From Victivallales bacterium (GTDB lineage: Bacteria; Verrucomicrobiota; Lentisphaeria; Oligosphaerales; Oligosphaeraceae), in contig JAFZZD010000595.1 of the NCBI GenBank assembly GCA_017615955.1, positions 1 to 5,327 of the forward strand: a DNA stretch of 5,327 nt, read 5' to 3'. The position numbers and the translations under genes were made by a program. Of the stretch, positions 1-5,318 are shown in pieces; the stretch's first letter is position 1, and each line of letters opens with the position of its first letter. Under the pieces are notes generated by a model, which worked only from the letters and a program-made list of their open reading frames with translations, had not been told where the DNA came from and searched no databases.

Positions 1-2
1 AA

Positions 3-497
3 TACCTGGAAAGAAGACGCCCGCGCGTGGGCATCTACGCAGGCACATTCAATCCATTCCATATCGGGCATTTCTCCATCCTTGAAAAGGCGGAGCAGAT
101 GTTTGACAAAGTGATAGTCGCCGTCGGCATAAATCCACAGAAACACACTGGCAAGGATTTGAACCTGGCAAAGACACTGCCATTCCACGAAGTAATCTCC
201 TTCGACACACTGATGGTGGACCTTATTCAGAAGGAATCAGTGCTTTCCGATGTGACGCTGGTACGTGGCCTTCGCAACGGATATGACCTGGACTACGAAA
301 TGAACCAGCTCTGCTTCATGCAGGAAATGTGGCCCGCAACACAGTCCGTGTACATTCCCTGCGACAAGAACCTGGAGCACATCAGCAGTTCTGCCCTCAA
401 GGGACTCTCCATCTTCGACGTGCGCGGCAGAGACTATATGTACTACCCCCACAAGTACGACTACTACACCAAGAGCATCAAGGAACTTTTTGAATAA
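3..497 (+). CDS. CoaD-like adenylyltransferase (phosphopantetheine adenylyltransferase family), 5' end cut by window edge
   Basis: Nucleotidyltransferase-fold protein of the CoaD type. The family transfers AMP from ATP to 4'-phosphopantetheine in cytosolic coenzyme A synthesis. Numbering from the in-frame GTG at 27, the first strand and nucleotide-binding turn are GIYAGTFNP (2-10), the signature HIGH is at 12-15, the CoaD-typical VRGLRNGYDLDYEMN is at 79-93, and the ISSS motif is at 119-122. From this GTG the product is 156 residues, close to a normal CoaD of about 160. However, the frame is open to the left edge (codons for YLERRRPR precede the GTG), no convincing Shine-Dalgarno sits before the GTG, and starting there would trim the first beta strand. 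I therefore annotate it as 5'-partial; it may be the C-terminal domain of a longer protein. The C-terminus after ISSS is Tyr-rich and unlike E. coli CoaD, so another pantetheine- or nucleotide-type substrate is possible. Confidence 0.8.
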   Translation, partial: YLERRRPRVGIYAGTFNPFHIGHFSILEKAEQMFDKVIVAVGINPQKHTGKDLNLAKTLPFHEVISFDTLMVDLIQKESVLSDVTLVRGLRNGYDLDYEMNQLCFMQEMWPATQSVYIPCDKNLEHISSSALKGLSIFDVRGRDYMYYPHKYDYYTKSIKELFE

Positions 498-506
498 ACA
501 ACCTGA

Positions 507-529
507 GTGTGCGCCATTTCTGCGCACAC
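507..529 (+). other. Intercistronic hairpin between the coaD-like and amidohydrolase genes
   Basis: GTGTGCGC (507-514) pairs perfectly with GCGCACAC (522-529) around the 7-nt loop CATTTCT. It starts 10 nt after the upstream stop codon and ends 5 nt before the Shine-Dalgarno of the next gene. No T-tract follows (the next bases are ATAAAAAGG), so it is not a standard intrinsic terminator. It could stabilise or process the mRNA or modulate translation; that role is inference. Confidence 0.6.
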
Positions 530-546
530 ATAAAAAGGAGAAAATC

Positions 547-1428
547 ATGTTCATTGACATCCATTGCCATAGTTACCTCTGGCATACATGCCCACGTCCA
601 GACACCAACACCGACTACATCTCCACGCCCGAGACCCTCATCCAGCGCTATGACGCCGTAGGCATTGAGAAAGGCGTGCTCCTGCCAGTCTGCACCGTGG
701 AAAACGTAATCACGCCTCAATGCAACGAGGAAATCATGTACATCGCGGAGAAGTTCCCCGGACGCTTCATCCCGTTCTGCAACCTGGACCCCAGGGCGCT
801 CTACAACAATCCATACTCGCCACTGGACAAAGTCCTGGCATACTACAAGTCAAAGGGATGCAAGGGCATTGGCGAGGTGACTGCAAACCTGTCCATACTT
901 GATCCGCGTGTGCAGAACCTCTTCCACGCAGCGGAAGTCAATGACATGCCCCTGACATTTCACCTGGCACCAAAGGAAGGCGGCCTCTATGGGCTGGTGG
1001 ACGAAGCTAAACTGCCCGGTCTGGAAATCTCCATGCAGCGCTTCCCCAACCTGAAATTCTTCGGTCATAGCCAGACATTCTGGTGCGAAATCAGCTCGGA
1101 CTACAAACTGGCGGACCGCTACGGCTACCCCAAGGGCAAGGTTACCGAAGGCGCAATCCCTCGTCTCATGCGGAAATACCCCAACCTGTATGGCGACCTC
1201 TCCGCAGGCAGCGGATGCAACGCACTCACCAGGGACAGGGAATACGCAATCAAATTCCTCAACGAATTCCAGGACAGGCTCATGTTCGGCACGGACATCT
1301 GCGCCCCCACCACGCCTACCCCGCTGGTGGACTTCCTCCTGGAACTCCGCAACAACAAGGAAATCTCCGAAACAGTGTTCCAGAAAGTGGCCCGTGAAAA
1401 CGCCATAAGGCTCTTGCACCTGGATTGA
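547..1428 (+). CDS. Amidohydrolase-2 family (TIM-barrel) metal-dependent hydrolase
   Basis: A 293-residue cytosolic protein of the amidohydrolase_2 group, which includes ACMSD-like decarboxylases and lactone/ester hydrolases. No signal peptide is visible. The metal-binding HxH is at the extreme N-terminus (FIDIHCH, His6 and His8). Further candidate ligands are Glu110 (KGIGE), His139 (LTFHLAP), His174 (FFGHSQTFW) and the late-barrel Asp250 (MFGTDIC), which is the usual order for the family. Length is normal. The ATG at 547 is chosen because AAGGAG (535-540) lies 6 nt upstream and because HxH must sit near the N-terminus; an upstream in-frame TTG at 490 overlaps the previous gene and has no ribosome site. 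It lies between a CoaD-like gene and thiE, so a link to cofactor metabolism is possible, but the substrate cannot be read from sequence. Confidence 0.85.
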   Translation: MFIDIHCHSYLWHTCPRPDTNTDYISTPETLIQRYDAVGIEKGVLLPVCTVENVITPQCNEEIMYIAEKFPGRFIPFCNLDPRALYNNPYSPLDKVLAYYKSKGCKGIGEVTANLSILDPRVQNLFHAAEVNDMPLTFHLAPKEGGLYGLVDEAKLPGLEISMQRFPNLKFFGHSQTFWCEISSDYKLADRYGYPKGKVTEGAIPRLMRKYPNLYGDLSAGSGCNALTRDREYAIKFLNEFQDRLMFGTDICAPTTPTPLVDFLLELRNNKEISETVFQKVARENAIRLLHLD

Positions 1429-1434
1429 TGTCAA

Positions 1435-1461
1435 GTGCGCAGGGCGAAAGCCCTGCGGCAT
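1435..1461 (+). other. Intercistronic GNRA-capped hairpin before thiE
   Basis: CAGGGC (1440-1445) and GCCCTG (1450-1455) close a GAAA tetraloop (1446-1449). The stem continues through G1439-C1456 and C1438-G1457, then after one bulged G (1458) through G1437-C1459, T1436-A1460 and G1435-T1461. It begins 7 nt after the amidohydrolase stop codon. No T-tract follows, so termination is unlikely. A GNRA-capped, very stable stem suggests mRNA stabilisation or a processing boundary (inference). It carries no TPP-riboswitch signature despite lying before thiE. Confidence 0.6.
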
Positions 1462-1498
1462 GATGCGCTTCAAGCCAAAGAAAAAAAGGAAAGAACAA

Positions 1499-2152
1499 AT
1501 GAAATACACCACTGAAGCAGAACGCCTGGAGGCATTCAGGCATTGTTCCGTATATCCAGTAATAACAACTGACTTCTGCGGAGGACGCTCCCCGCTGGAG
1601 ATACTGCGCGGCGTAATGGAAGGCGGCGCAAGGCTTGTGCAGATCCGCGAAAAGACAATGTCGGACTGCGAATACCTGGAACTGCTGAAGCAGGCACGCG
1701 CCATCACCGATGAATATAGCGCACTGCTCATTGCGGATGACAGGCTGGACGCAGCAATGATTGCTGGGGCGGACGGCGTGCACCTTGGTCAGGATGACCT
1801 GCCCTGCGCGGAGGCGCGCCGCATTGCGCCGCAGATGCTGCTGGGTGTCTCCACCCACAACAGGGAGGAACTGCTGAAGGCGCAACAGGACGGCTGCTCA
1901 TACCTGAACATCGGTCCCATCTATCCAACCGGCACAAAGTCCCTGCCAATGAATGCCCTTGGCACTGAAACACTGGCCAGCCTGATACCAGATGTGAAGG
2001 TGCCGTTTTCCGTCATGGGCGGCATCAAACTGAACCACTTGCCTACGCTGTGCGCATTGGGATGCAGGCACATAGCCGCAGTCACCGCATTCTCATTGGC
2101 GGAAAAGCCCGCCGATGAAGTCGCAAAATGGATTGCTTCATTCGCTGTTTGA
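1499..2152 (+). CDS. thiE: Thiamine-phosphate synthase
   Basis: A 217-residue TIM-barrel enzyme that joins the thiazole phosphate and the hydroxymethylpyrimidine pyrophosphate (HMP-PP) to make thiamine phosphate in the cytosol. Family motifs appear in order: LVQIREK (46-52, pyrophosphate-binding Arg50 and Lys52), ADDRLDAA (79-86), GADGVHLGQDDLP (90-102, Mg-binding acid), GVSTHN (116-121), NIGPIYPTGTK (137-147, thiazole-phosphate side) and VMGGI (172-176). Length is typical for stand-alone ThiE. The ATG at 1499 is preferred over one at 1460 because AAGGA (1486-1490) lies 8 nt upstream and the longer version would add a non-family Lys-rich tail. One oddity: the position usually Asn in the 'NDR' motif is Asp80 here. 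It is probably in the same transcript as the amidohydrolase (70-nt gap, no terminator). No thiazole or pyrimidine genes are in the window. Confidence 0.95.
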   Translation: MKYTTEAERLEAFRHCSVYPVITTDFCGGRSPLEILRGVMEGGARLVQIREKTMSDCEYLELLKQARAITDEYSALLIADDRLDAAMIAGADGVHLGQDDLPCAEARRIAPQMLLGVSTHNREELLKAQQDGCSYLNIGPIYPTGTKSLPMNALGTETLASLIPDVKVPFSVMGGIKLNHLPTLCALGCRHIAAVTAFSLAEKPADEVAKWIASFAV

Positions 2153-2202
2153 CGTTTTTTCATAAAAATCCCGTAGGAAAACTAAAAATAGCGAACAAGC
2201 GA

Positions 2203-2233
2203 TTTGCAATATTTCAAGACATTAGTAACTTAT
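2203..2233 (+). promoter_or_regulatory. Tentative promoter for the trp leader / trpB2 operon
   Basis: TTGCAA (2204-2209) and TAACTT (2226-2231) are separated by 16 nt, a weak match to a sigma70-type -35/-10 pair. Transcription would start near 2238, only a few bases before the leader-peptide ATG at 2242. TTTG (2203-2206) with TAACTTAT 19 nt later also loosely resembles the Bacteroidota-type promoter. Another -35-like hexamer, TTGACG (2149-2154), overlaps the thiE stop but lacks a good -10. Some promoter must lie between 2150 and 2242 if the leader is independently transcribed; its exact position is uncertain. Confidence 0.25.
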
Positions 2234-2241
2234 GCCGCGTT

Positions 2242-2325
2242 ATGAAAAACGACACTAACACATACAGGGCTTTTTATTGGTGGTGGCGACTTTCCGCCAC
2301 GGCTGGCTTGTCTGTGTGTGAATAA
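2242..2325 (+). CDS. trpL: Tryptophan attenuator leader peptide (27 aa, WWW)
   Basis: A small ORF from ATG 2242 to TAA 2323-2325, with residues 10-16 reading AFYWWWR. The three consecutive TGG codons (2278-2286) overlap the 5' arm of a hairpin (2283-2288 with 2295-2300). The stop codon lies 21 nt before an intrinsic terminator stem, and the next gene is a tryptophan synthase beta chain. This matches trp leader peptides of enterobacteria (for example GWWRTS in E. coli) in logic though not in sequence. The peptide is a sensor: ribosome stalling at Trp codons reports scarcity of charged tRNA-Trp. No Shine-Dalgarno is visible before the ATG (preceding bases are TATGCCGCGTT), so start efficiency or leaderless initiation is uncertain. 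An in-frame extension back to 2128 would start inside thiE and is not favoured. Confidence 0.8.
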   Translation: MKNDTNTYRAFYWWWRLSATAGLSVCE

Positions 2326-2384
2326 CAGATAGGTTTTCTGGACGAGGCGGATAAAGGCAAAAGCATTTATCCGCCTTCTTTTTT
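2278..2384 (+). promoter_or_regulatory. Ribosome-mediated tryptophan transcription attenuator
   Basis: Four arms are visible. Arm 1 (GTGGCG, 2283-2288, within the Trp codons) pairs with arm 2 (CGCCAC, 2295-2300). Arm 2 (TCCGCC, 2293-2298, plus C2300 and G2301) can instead pair with arm 3 (GGCGGA, 2346-2351, plus C2343 and G2344). Arm 3 (2346-2355) can instead pair with arm 4 (2366-2375) to form a terminator. Known attenuation logic then predicts two states. With ample Trp the ribosome clears the leader, 1:2 and 3:4 form, and transcription stops. With scarce Trp it stalls on the TGG codons, covers arm 1, and frees arm 2 to hold arm 3 as antiterminator. The pairings were found by eye; energies were not computed. 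Confidence 0.78.
2346..2384 (+). terminator. Intrinsic terminator of the trp attenuator (arms 3:4)
   Basis: GGCGGATAAA (2346-2355) pairs over 10 bp with TTTATCCGCC (2366-2375). The loop GGCAAAAGCA can close two more pairs (G2357-C2364, C2358-G2363). It is followed by TTCTTTTTT (2376-2384). It sits between the leader-peptide stop and trpB, with no other coding gene in between, as expected of a regulatory terminator. Confidence 0.85.
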
Positions 2385-2388
2385 CCCG

Positions 2389-2436
2389 AAAGTCCGCCAG
2401 GCGTGGCAAAAGCCAAATCTGGCGGACTTTTTTTTT
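2389..2436 (+). terminator. Second, tandem intrinsic terminator upstream of trpB
   Basis: A 12-bp stem pairs 2389-2400 (ending AGTCCGCCAG) with 2419-2430 (starting CTGGCGGACT). An inner stem TGGC/GCCA (2404-2407, 2412-2415) closes an AAAA loop. Nine T follow from 2428, and further T-rich sequence extends to 2450. It is stronger than the preceding terminator by eye and reuses its TCCGCC/GGCGGA arms. How trpB is reached past it is not settled (readthrough, coupled antitermination, or a promoter further down). Confidence 0.85.
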
Positions 2437-2452
2437 GATTTTTTGTTTTTCA

Positions 2453-2458
2453 CATAAT
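2453..2458 (+). promoter_or_regulatory. Possible internal -10 element between terminator 2 and trpB
   Basis: CATAAT (2453-2458) matches the TATAAT consensus at five of six positions, 34 nt before the trpB ATG. No good -35 sits at the proper distance; the bases there are the terminator T-run (about 2430-2435). It is noted because a promoter here would bypass both terminators, but it may be chance in T/A-rich sequence. Confidence 0.2.
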
Positions 2459-2492
2459 ACAAGAACCCCCAATCAACAAAACAGGAGACAAA

Positions 2493-3869
2493 ATGAACAT
2501 CCTCGACAACAACAAGGAAATCCCCTACAAAGTGTATCTTACGGAAGATGAGCTTCCAAAGGCATGGTTCAATGTGCGCTCGGCTATGACAAAGAAGCCA
2601 GCCCCATTGCTGAACCCAGCAACAAAGCAGCCTGTCACACTGGACGATTTGAGCCACGTGTTCTGCCGTGAACTAGCCAAGCAGGAACTGGATGACACAA
2701 CTCCATACATTCCAATTCCACAGCCCATCCTGGACTTCTACAAGATGTACCGCCCATCTCCGCTGGTCAGGGCATACTTCCTTGAAAAGGCACTGGGCAC
2801 ACCAGCACACATCTACTACAAATTTGAGGGCAACAACACATCGGGCAGCCACAAGCTCAATTCCGCCATTGCACAGGCATACTATGCAAAGCAGGAAGGC
2901 CTAACCAGCATCACCACCGAAACAGGTGCCGGGCAGTGGGGCACCGCCCTCTCAATGGCTTGCTCCTTCTTCGGTCTCAAGTGCCATGTCTATATGGTGA
3001 AGTGCTCCTACGAGCAGAAGCCATACCGCCGCGAAGTCATGCGCACATACGGCGCGGAAGTGACACCGTCACCATCGGACACCACTGAAATCGGACGCAA
3101 GATCCTTGCCGAGCATCCAGGAACCACAGGCAGCCTTGGCTGCGCCATCTCCGAGGCCGTGGAAACAGCCGTCACCACCCCCAATTGCCGCTACACGCTG
3201 GGTTCCGTTCTGGCTCAAGTCCTGCTGCACCAGAGCATCATTGGACTTGAGACCAAGACCGCATTGGACAAGTACGGCATCAAGCCAGACATCATCATCG
3301 GCTGCGCTGGCGGCGGCTCCAACCTGGGCGGCCTGATCTCCCCATTCGCCGCAGAGAAGCTTCAGGGCAAGGCAGACTACAGAATCATCGCAGTCGAACC
3401 CGCCTCTTGCCCCAGCCTGACCAGAGGCAAGTATGCATACGACTTCTGCGACACTGGCAAGGTCTGCCCTCTGGCAAAGATGTACACGCTGGGATGCGAC
3501 TTCATTCCTTCACCAAGCCATGCAGGCGGCCTCCGCTACCACGGCATGAGCTCCATCGTGTCAGAACTGTATGACCAGGGTGTCATCGAGGCAACCTCCG
3601 TCACCCAGAGCGATGTCTTTGCGGCAGCAACGCAGTTCGCCCGCGTGGAAGGCACACTCCCCGCACCAGAAAGCTCCCACGCCATCAGAGTCGCCATCGA
3701 CGAGGCACTCAAATGCAAGGAAACTGGCGAGGCAAAGAACATCGTCTTCGGCTTGACTGGCACTGGATACTTCGACATGCTGGCATACCAGCGCTTCAAT
3801 GAAGGTCAAATGAATGATTATATTCCAACTGACGAGGAACTGGCAAAGTCGCTTAGCCGTCTGCCATAA
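2493..3869 (+). CDS. trpB: Tryptophan synthase beta chain, TrpB2-type
   Basis: A 458-residue PLP-dependent enzyme that condenses indole with serine to give tryptophan. Length and the long N-terminal region mark it as the TrpB2 subfamily (about 430-460 residues) rather than the usual ~400-residue TrpB1. Key sites: NNTSGSHKLNSA (114-125) with the PLP Schiff-base Lys121; TETGAGQWG (142-150) with catalytic Glu143; the phosphate-binding GCAGGGSNLGG (270-280); the TrpB2-typical block from CPSLTRGKYAYDF (306-318) to HAGGLRYHGMSS (343-354); EGTLPAPESSHA (386-397); and LTGTGYFDM (421-429). The ATG at 2493 has AGGAG (2483-2487) 5 nt upstream. No trpA is adjacent, consistent with the family's suggested use of free indole. 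It lies downstream of a Trp-codon leader and two terminators and is followed after 28 nt by a porin gene. No frameshift or missing catalytic residue is seen. Confidence 0.95.
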   Translation: MNILDNNKEIPYKVYLTEDELPKAWFNVRSAMTKKPAPLLNPATKQPVTLDDLSHVFCRELAKQELDDTTPYIPIPQPILDFYKMYRPSPLVRAYFLEKALGTPAHIYYKFEGNNTSGSHKLNSAIAQAYYAKQEGLTSITTETGAGQWGTALSMACSFFGLKCHVYMVKCSYEQKPYRREVMRTYGAEVTPSPSDTTEIGRKILAEHPGTTGSLGCAISEAVETAVTTPNCRYTLGSVLAQVLLHQSIIGLETKTALDKYGIKPDIIIGCAGGGSNLGGLISPFAAEKLQGKADYRIIAVEPASCPSLTRGKYAYDFCDTGKVCPLAKMYTLGCDFIPSPSHAGGLRYHGMSSIVSELYDQGVIEATSVTQSDVFAAATQFARVEGTLPAPESSHAIRVAIDEALKCKETGEAKNIVFGLTGTGYFDMLAYQRFNEGQMNDYIPTDEELAKSLSRLP

Positions 3870-3897
3870 TTAACCCCTAACAAAAAGGAAAAACCAA

Positions 3898-5220
3898 ATG
3901 AAGACCAAACTTTCTTTCTTGGTTGCACTGCTTTGCGCGGCATTCGTTCAGGCTGAATACAGCCTGAAACTTGCGGATGACATGCAGCTCCGTCTCGGCG
4001 GCGATATCCGCGCACGCTACGAGGGCTGCACTTCTGGCGTGGTCGCGCCAAACGCGTCAAAGAACCACAATCACTCCACTGAATACTTCCGCTTCAGAAC
4101 TAGAGTGTACGGTGCTTTGGACATAGCAGAGGACATGACAATCAACCTCCGCCTCGGAAACAGGTTCCACTATGTCACAACAAGTCCCGCCAGGCATAAC
4201 AATGCTGGTGCAGCATGGGAATTCCCTGACGAAGTCTATATCGACGCCGCAAACGTCGTGTTCAAGAACCTGCTGGACGGCAAGCTGACGCTCACTATCG
4301 GACGCCAGGATCTCATGCTCGGAAATGGCCTGCTCTTCAGCGAAGGCACCCCGTATGACCAGGGACGCTCCGTTTACGCCGATGGTGTCACCGCAGTATA
4401 TGAAGAGGAAAATGACATACTGACTGCATTCATGTTCTACGACAGGTACAAGGACCACTCCGTGTTCATCAACGACCAGAACAGGGACCTCCGCGCGGGA
4501 GACATCTTCACGGCTGGCCTTTACTACACCCACTCATTCAATGACGCTGCTAAATTTGATGTCTATTACATGTTCAATGACCAGGACGACCAGCACGCCA
4601 TTGAGTTTTTGGACAACTCCCTGAGTCTCCACACTGTTGGCTTCCGCTTCTTCGGCACATATCCCTCATTCATGGAGCACAGCCTTGAAATGGCAAGGCA
4701 GTTCGGCAGGGATGCGTATGGAAACCACATGTCAGGCACCATGCTGGACGGCAGACTGAAATTCCACATGTGTGATTCATCCCCTCTCAAGCCGGTGCTG
4801 GGCGTGGAATTCACACATTTCGGCGGCGATGACGAGGGCACGGACCACGTGGAAGGTTGGATGCCGCTCTTCTCGGAATGCCCTCTCTGGGGTGAAGAGT
4901 TGATACCTACCATGACGCGCGGAATGTGGACCAATCTGAACATGGGCAGCATCACCATGTCCGTAGATATTACCGAGCAATTCAACCTGCTCTTCTACGC
5001 CACGGACTACTATGCCGATGAAAAGGACGGCAGTTTCGCAGGAAATGCCTGCCCCGGCGGCGGAAGGCACATCGGTCTTCTGGCTGGCACAAAAGCCACC
5101 TACAAAATCAACGAATACCTGGCCACGGAAGCGTATCTCTCCCACTTCATGCCTGGTGACTTCTATGACAACGGGCAGGACAGCAACTGGTTCCGCCTGG
5201 AAATAACCGCCAAGTTCTAA
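3898..5220 (+). CDS. Outer-membrane beta-barrel porin, alginate-export-like
   Basis: A 440-residue secreted protein. The signal peptide has a basic start (MKTK), a hydrophobic core (LSFLVALLCAAF) and a V-Q-A cleavage site after residue 19. The mature part consists of alternating amphipathic strands rich in Tyr/Phe and Asp/Asn, ending in WFRLEITAKF, whose terminal Phe is the usual signal for BAM-dependent outer-membrane insertion. FRFRTRVYGALDI (64-76) and GRQDLMLGNGLLF (135-147) resemble the alginate_exp porin family. These are substrate channels or sugar-type porins; the cargo here is unknown. Several Cys residues (44, 292, 328, 385) are notable for a porin. The ATG at 3898 has AAGGA (3885-3889) 8 nt upstream. 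With only 28 nt after trpB and a terminator following it, it is probably the second gene of the Trp-attenuated operon. Cys13 does not form a good lipobox, so a lipoprotein is unlikely. Confidence 0.85.
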   Translation: MKTKLSFLVALLCAAFVQAEYSLKLADDMQLRLGGDIRARYEGCTSGVVAPNASKNHNHSTEYFRFRTRVYGALDIAEDMTINLRLGNRFHYVTTSPARHNNAGAAWEFPDEVYIDAANVVFKNLLDGKLTLTIGRQDLMLGNGLLFSEGTPYDQGRSVYADGVTAVYEEENDILTAFMFYDRYKDHSVFINDQNRDLRAGDIFTAGLYYTHSFNDAAKFDVYYMFNDQDDQHAIEFLDNSLSLHTVGFRFFGTYPSFMEHSLEMARQFGRDAYGNHMSGTMLDGRLKFHMCDSSPLKPVLGVEFTHFGGDDEGTDHVEGWMPLFSECPLWGEELIPTMTRGMWTNLNMGSITMSVDITEQFNLLFYATDYYADEKDGSFAGNACPGGGRHIGLLAGTKATYKINEYLATEAYLSHFMPGDFYDNGQDSNWFRLEITAKF

Positions 5221-5230
5221 TTGTTCTATA

Positions 5231-5263
5231 AGACGCAGAGGCAAAACTGCCTATGCGTTTTTT
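5231..5263 (+). terminator. Intrinsic terminator after the porin gene
   Basis: ACGCA (5233-5237) pairs with TGCGT (5254-5258), and after one G/A mismatch AGGCA (5239-5243) pairs with TGCCT (5248-5252) around an AAAC loop. Six T follow (5258-5263). It begins 10 nt after the porin stop codon and closes the trpB-porin unit. Its tip GGCAAAA is shared with both terminators upstream of trpB. Confidence 0.85.
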
Positions 5264-5295
5264 AATTTGGCTATGTTCCCCAAGAGGGTAGGTAT

Positions 5296-5318
5296 GTGCG
5301 CGGCCATTGGCCGCGCAT
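5296..5318 (+). other. GC-rich perfect hairpin at the right edge
   Basis: TGCGCGGCC (5297-5305) pairs perfectly with GGCCGCGCA (5309-5317) around the 3-nt loop ATT, with a G-T pair outside. No T-run follows in the remaining 9 bases. It may belong to the next gene's leader or be an intergenic repeat; the window ends too soon to tell. Otherwise 5264-5327 shows no gene. Confidence 0.55.

Noticed and set aside
1429..1498. Possible TPP riboswitch before thiE.
   Set aside because: Only 70 nt, forming one simple hairpin. The conserved CUGAGA and pyrophosphate-helix elements are absent.
1460..1498. Upstream ATG giving ThiE a 13-residue Lys/Arg-rich N-terminal extension.
   Set aside because: The Shine-Dalgarno AAGGA (1486-1490) would lie inside that extension and is correctly spaced for the ATG at 1499. 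The extension is not a family feature.
850..1731. Long open frame (293 codons) on the minus strand across the amidohydrolase and thiE.
   Set aside because: It spans two well-supported genes and their hairpin gap, has no recognisable motif and no ribosome site. It is a codon-bias shadow.
2096..2115. Hairpin TTGGCGG/CCGCCGA near the 3' end of thiE as a terminator.
   Set aside because: It lies inside the coding region about 40 nt before the nearest T-run, so it does not form an intrinsic terminator.
2128..2325. Longer 65-codon version of the leader ORF starting inside thiE.
   Set aside because: The start overlaps the thiE coding end with no ribosome site. The ATG at 2242 gives a normal-size attenuator peptide.
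3898..3960. Lipoprotein signal (Cys13 in the porin N-terminus).
   Set aside because: The residue before Cys is Leu and the lipobox is poor. The V-Q-A site at 17-19 and the C-terminal Phe fit signal peptidase I and a beta-barrel.
4777..5244. Minus-strand open frame of 155 codons over the porin 3' end.
   Set aside because: Antisense to a convincing porin with C-terminal Phe, crosses the terminator region, and matches no family. Shadow.
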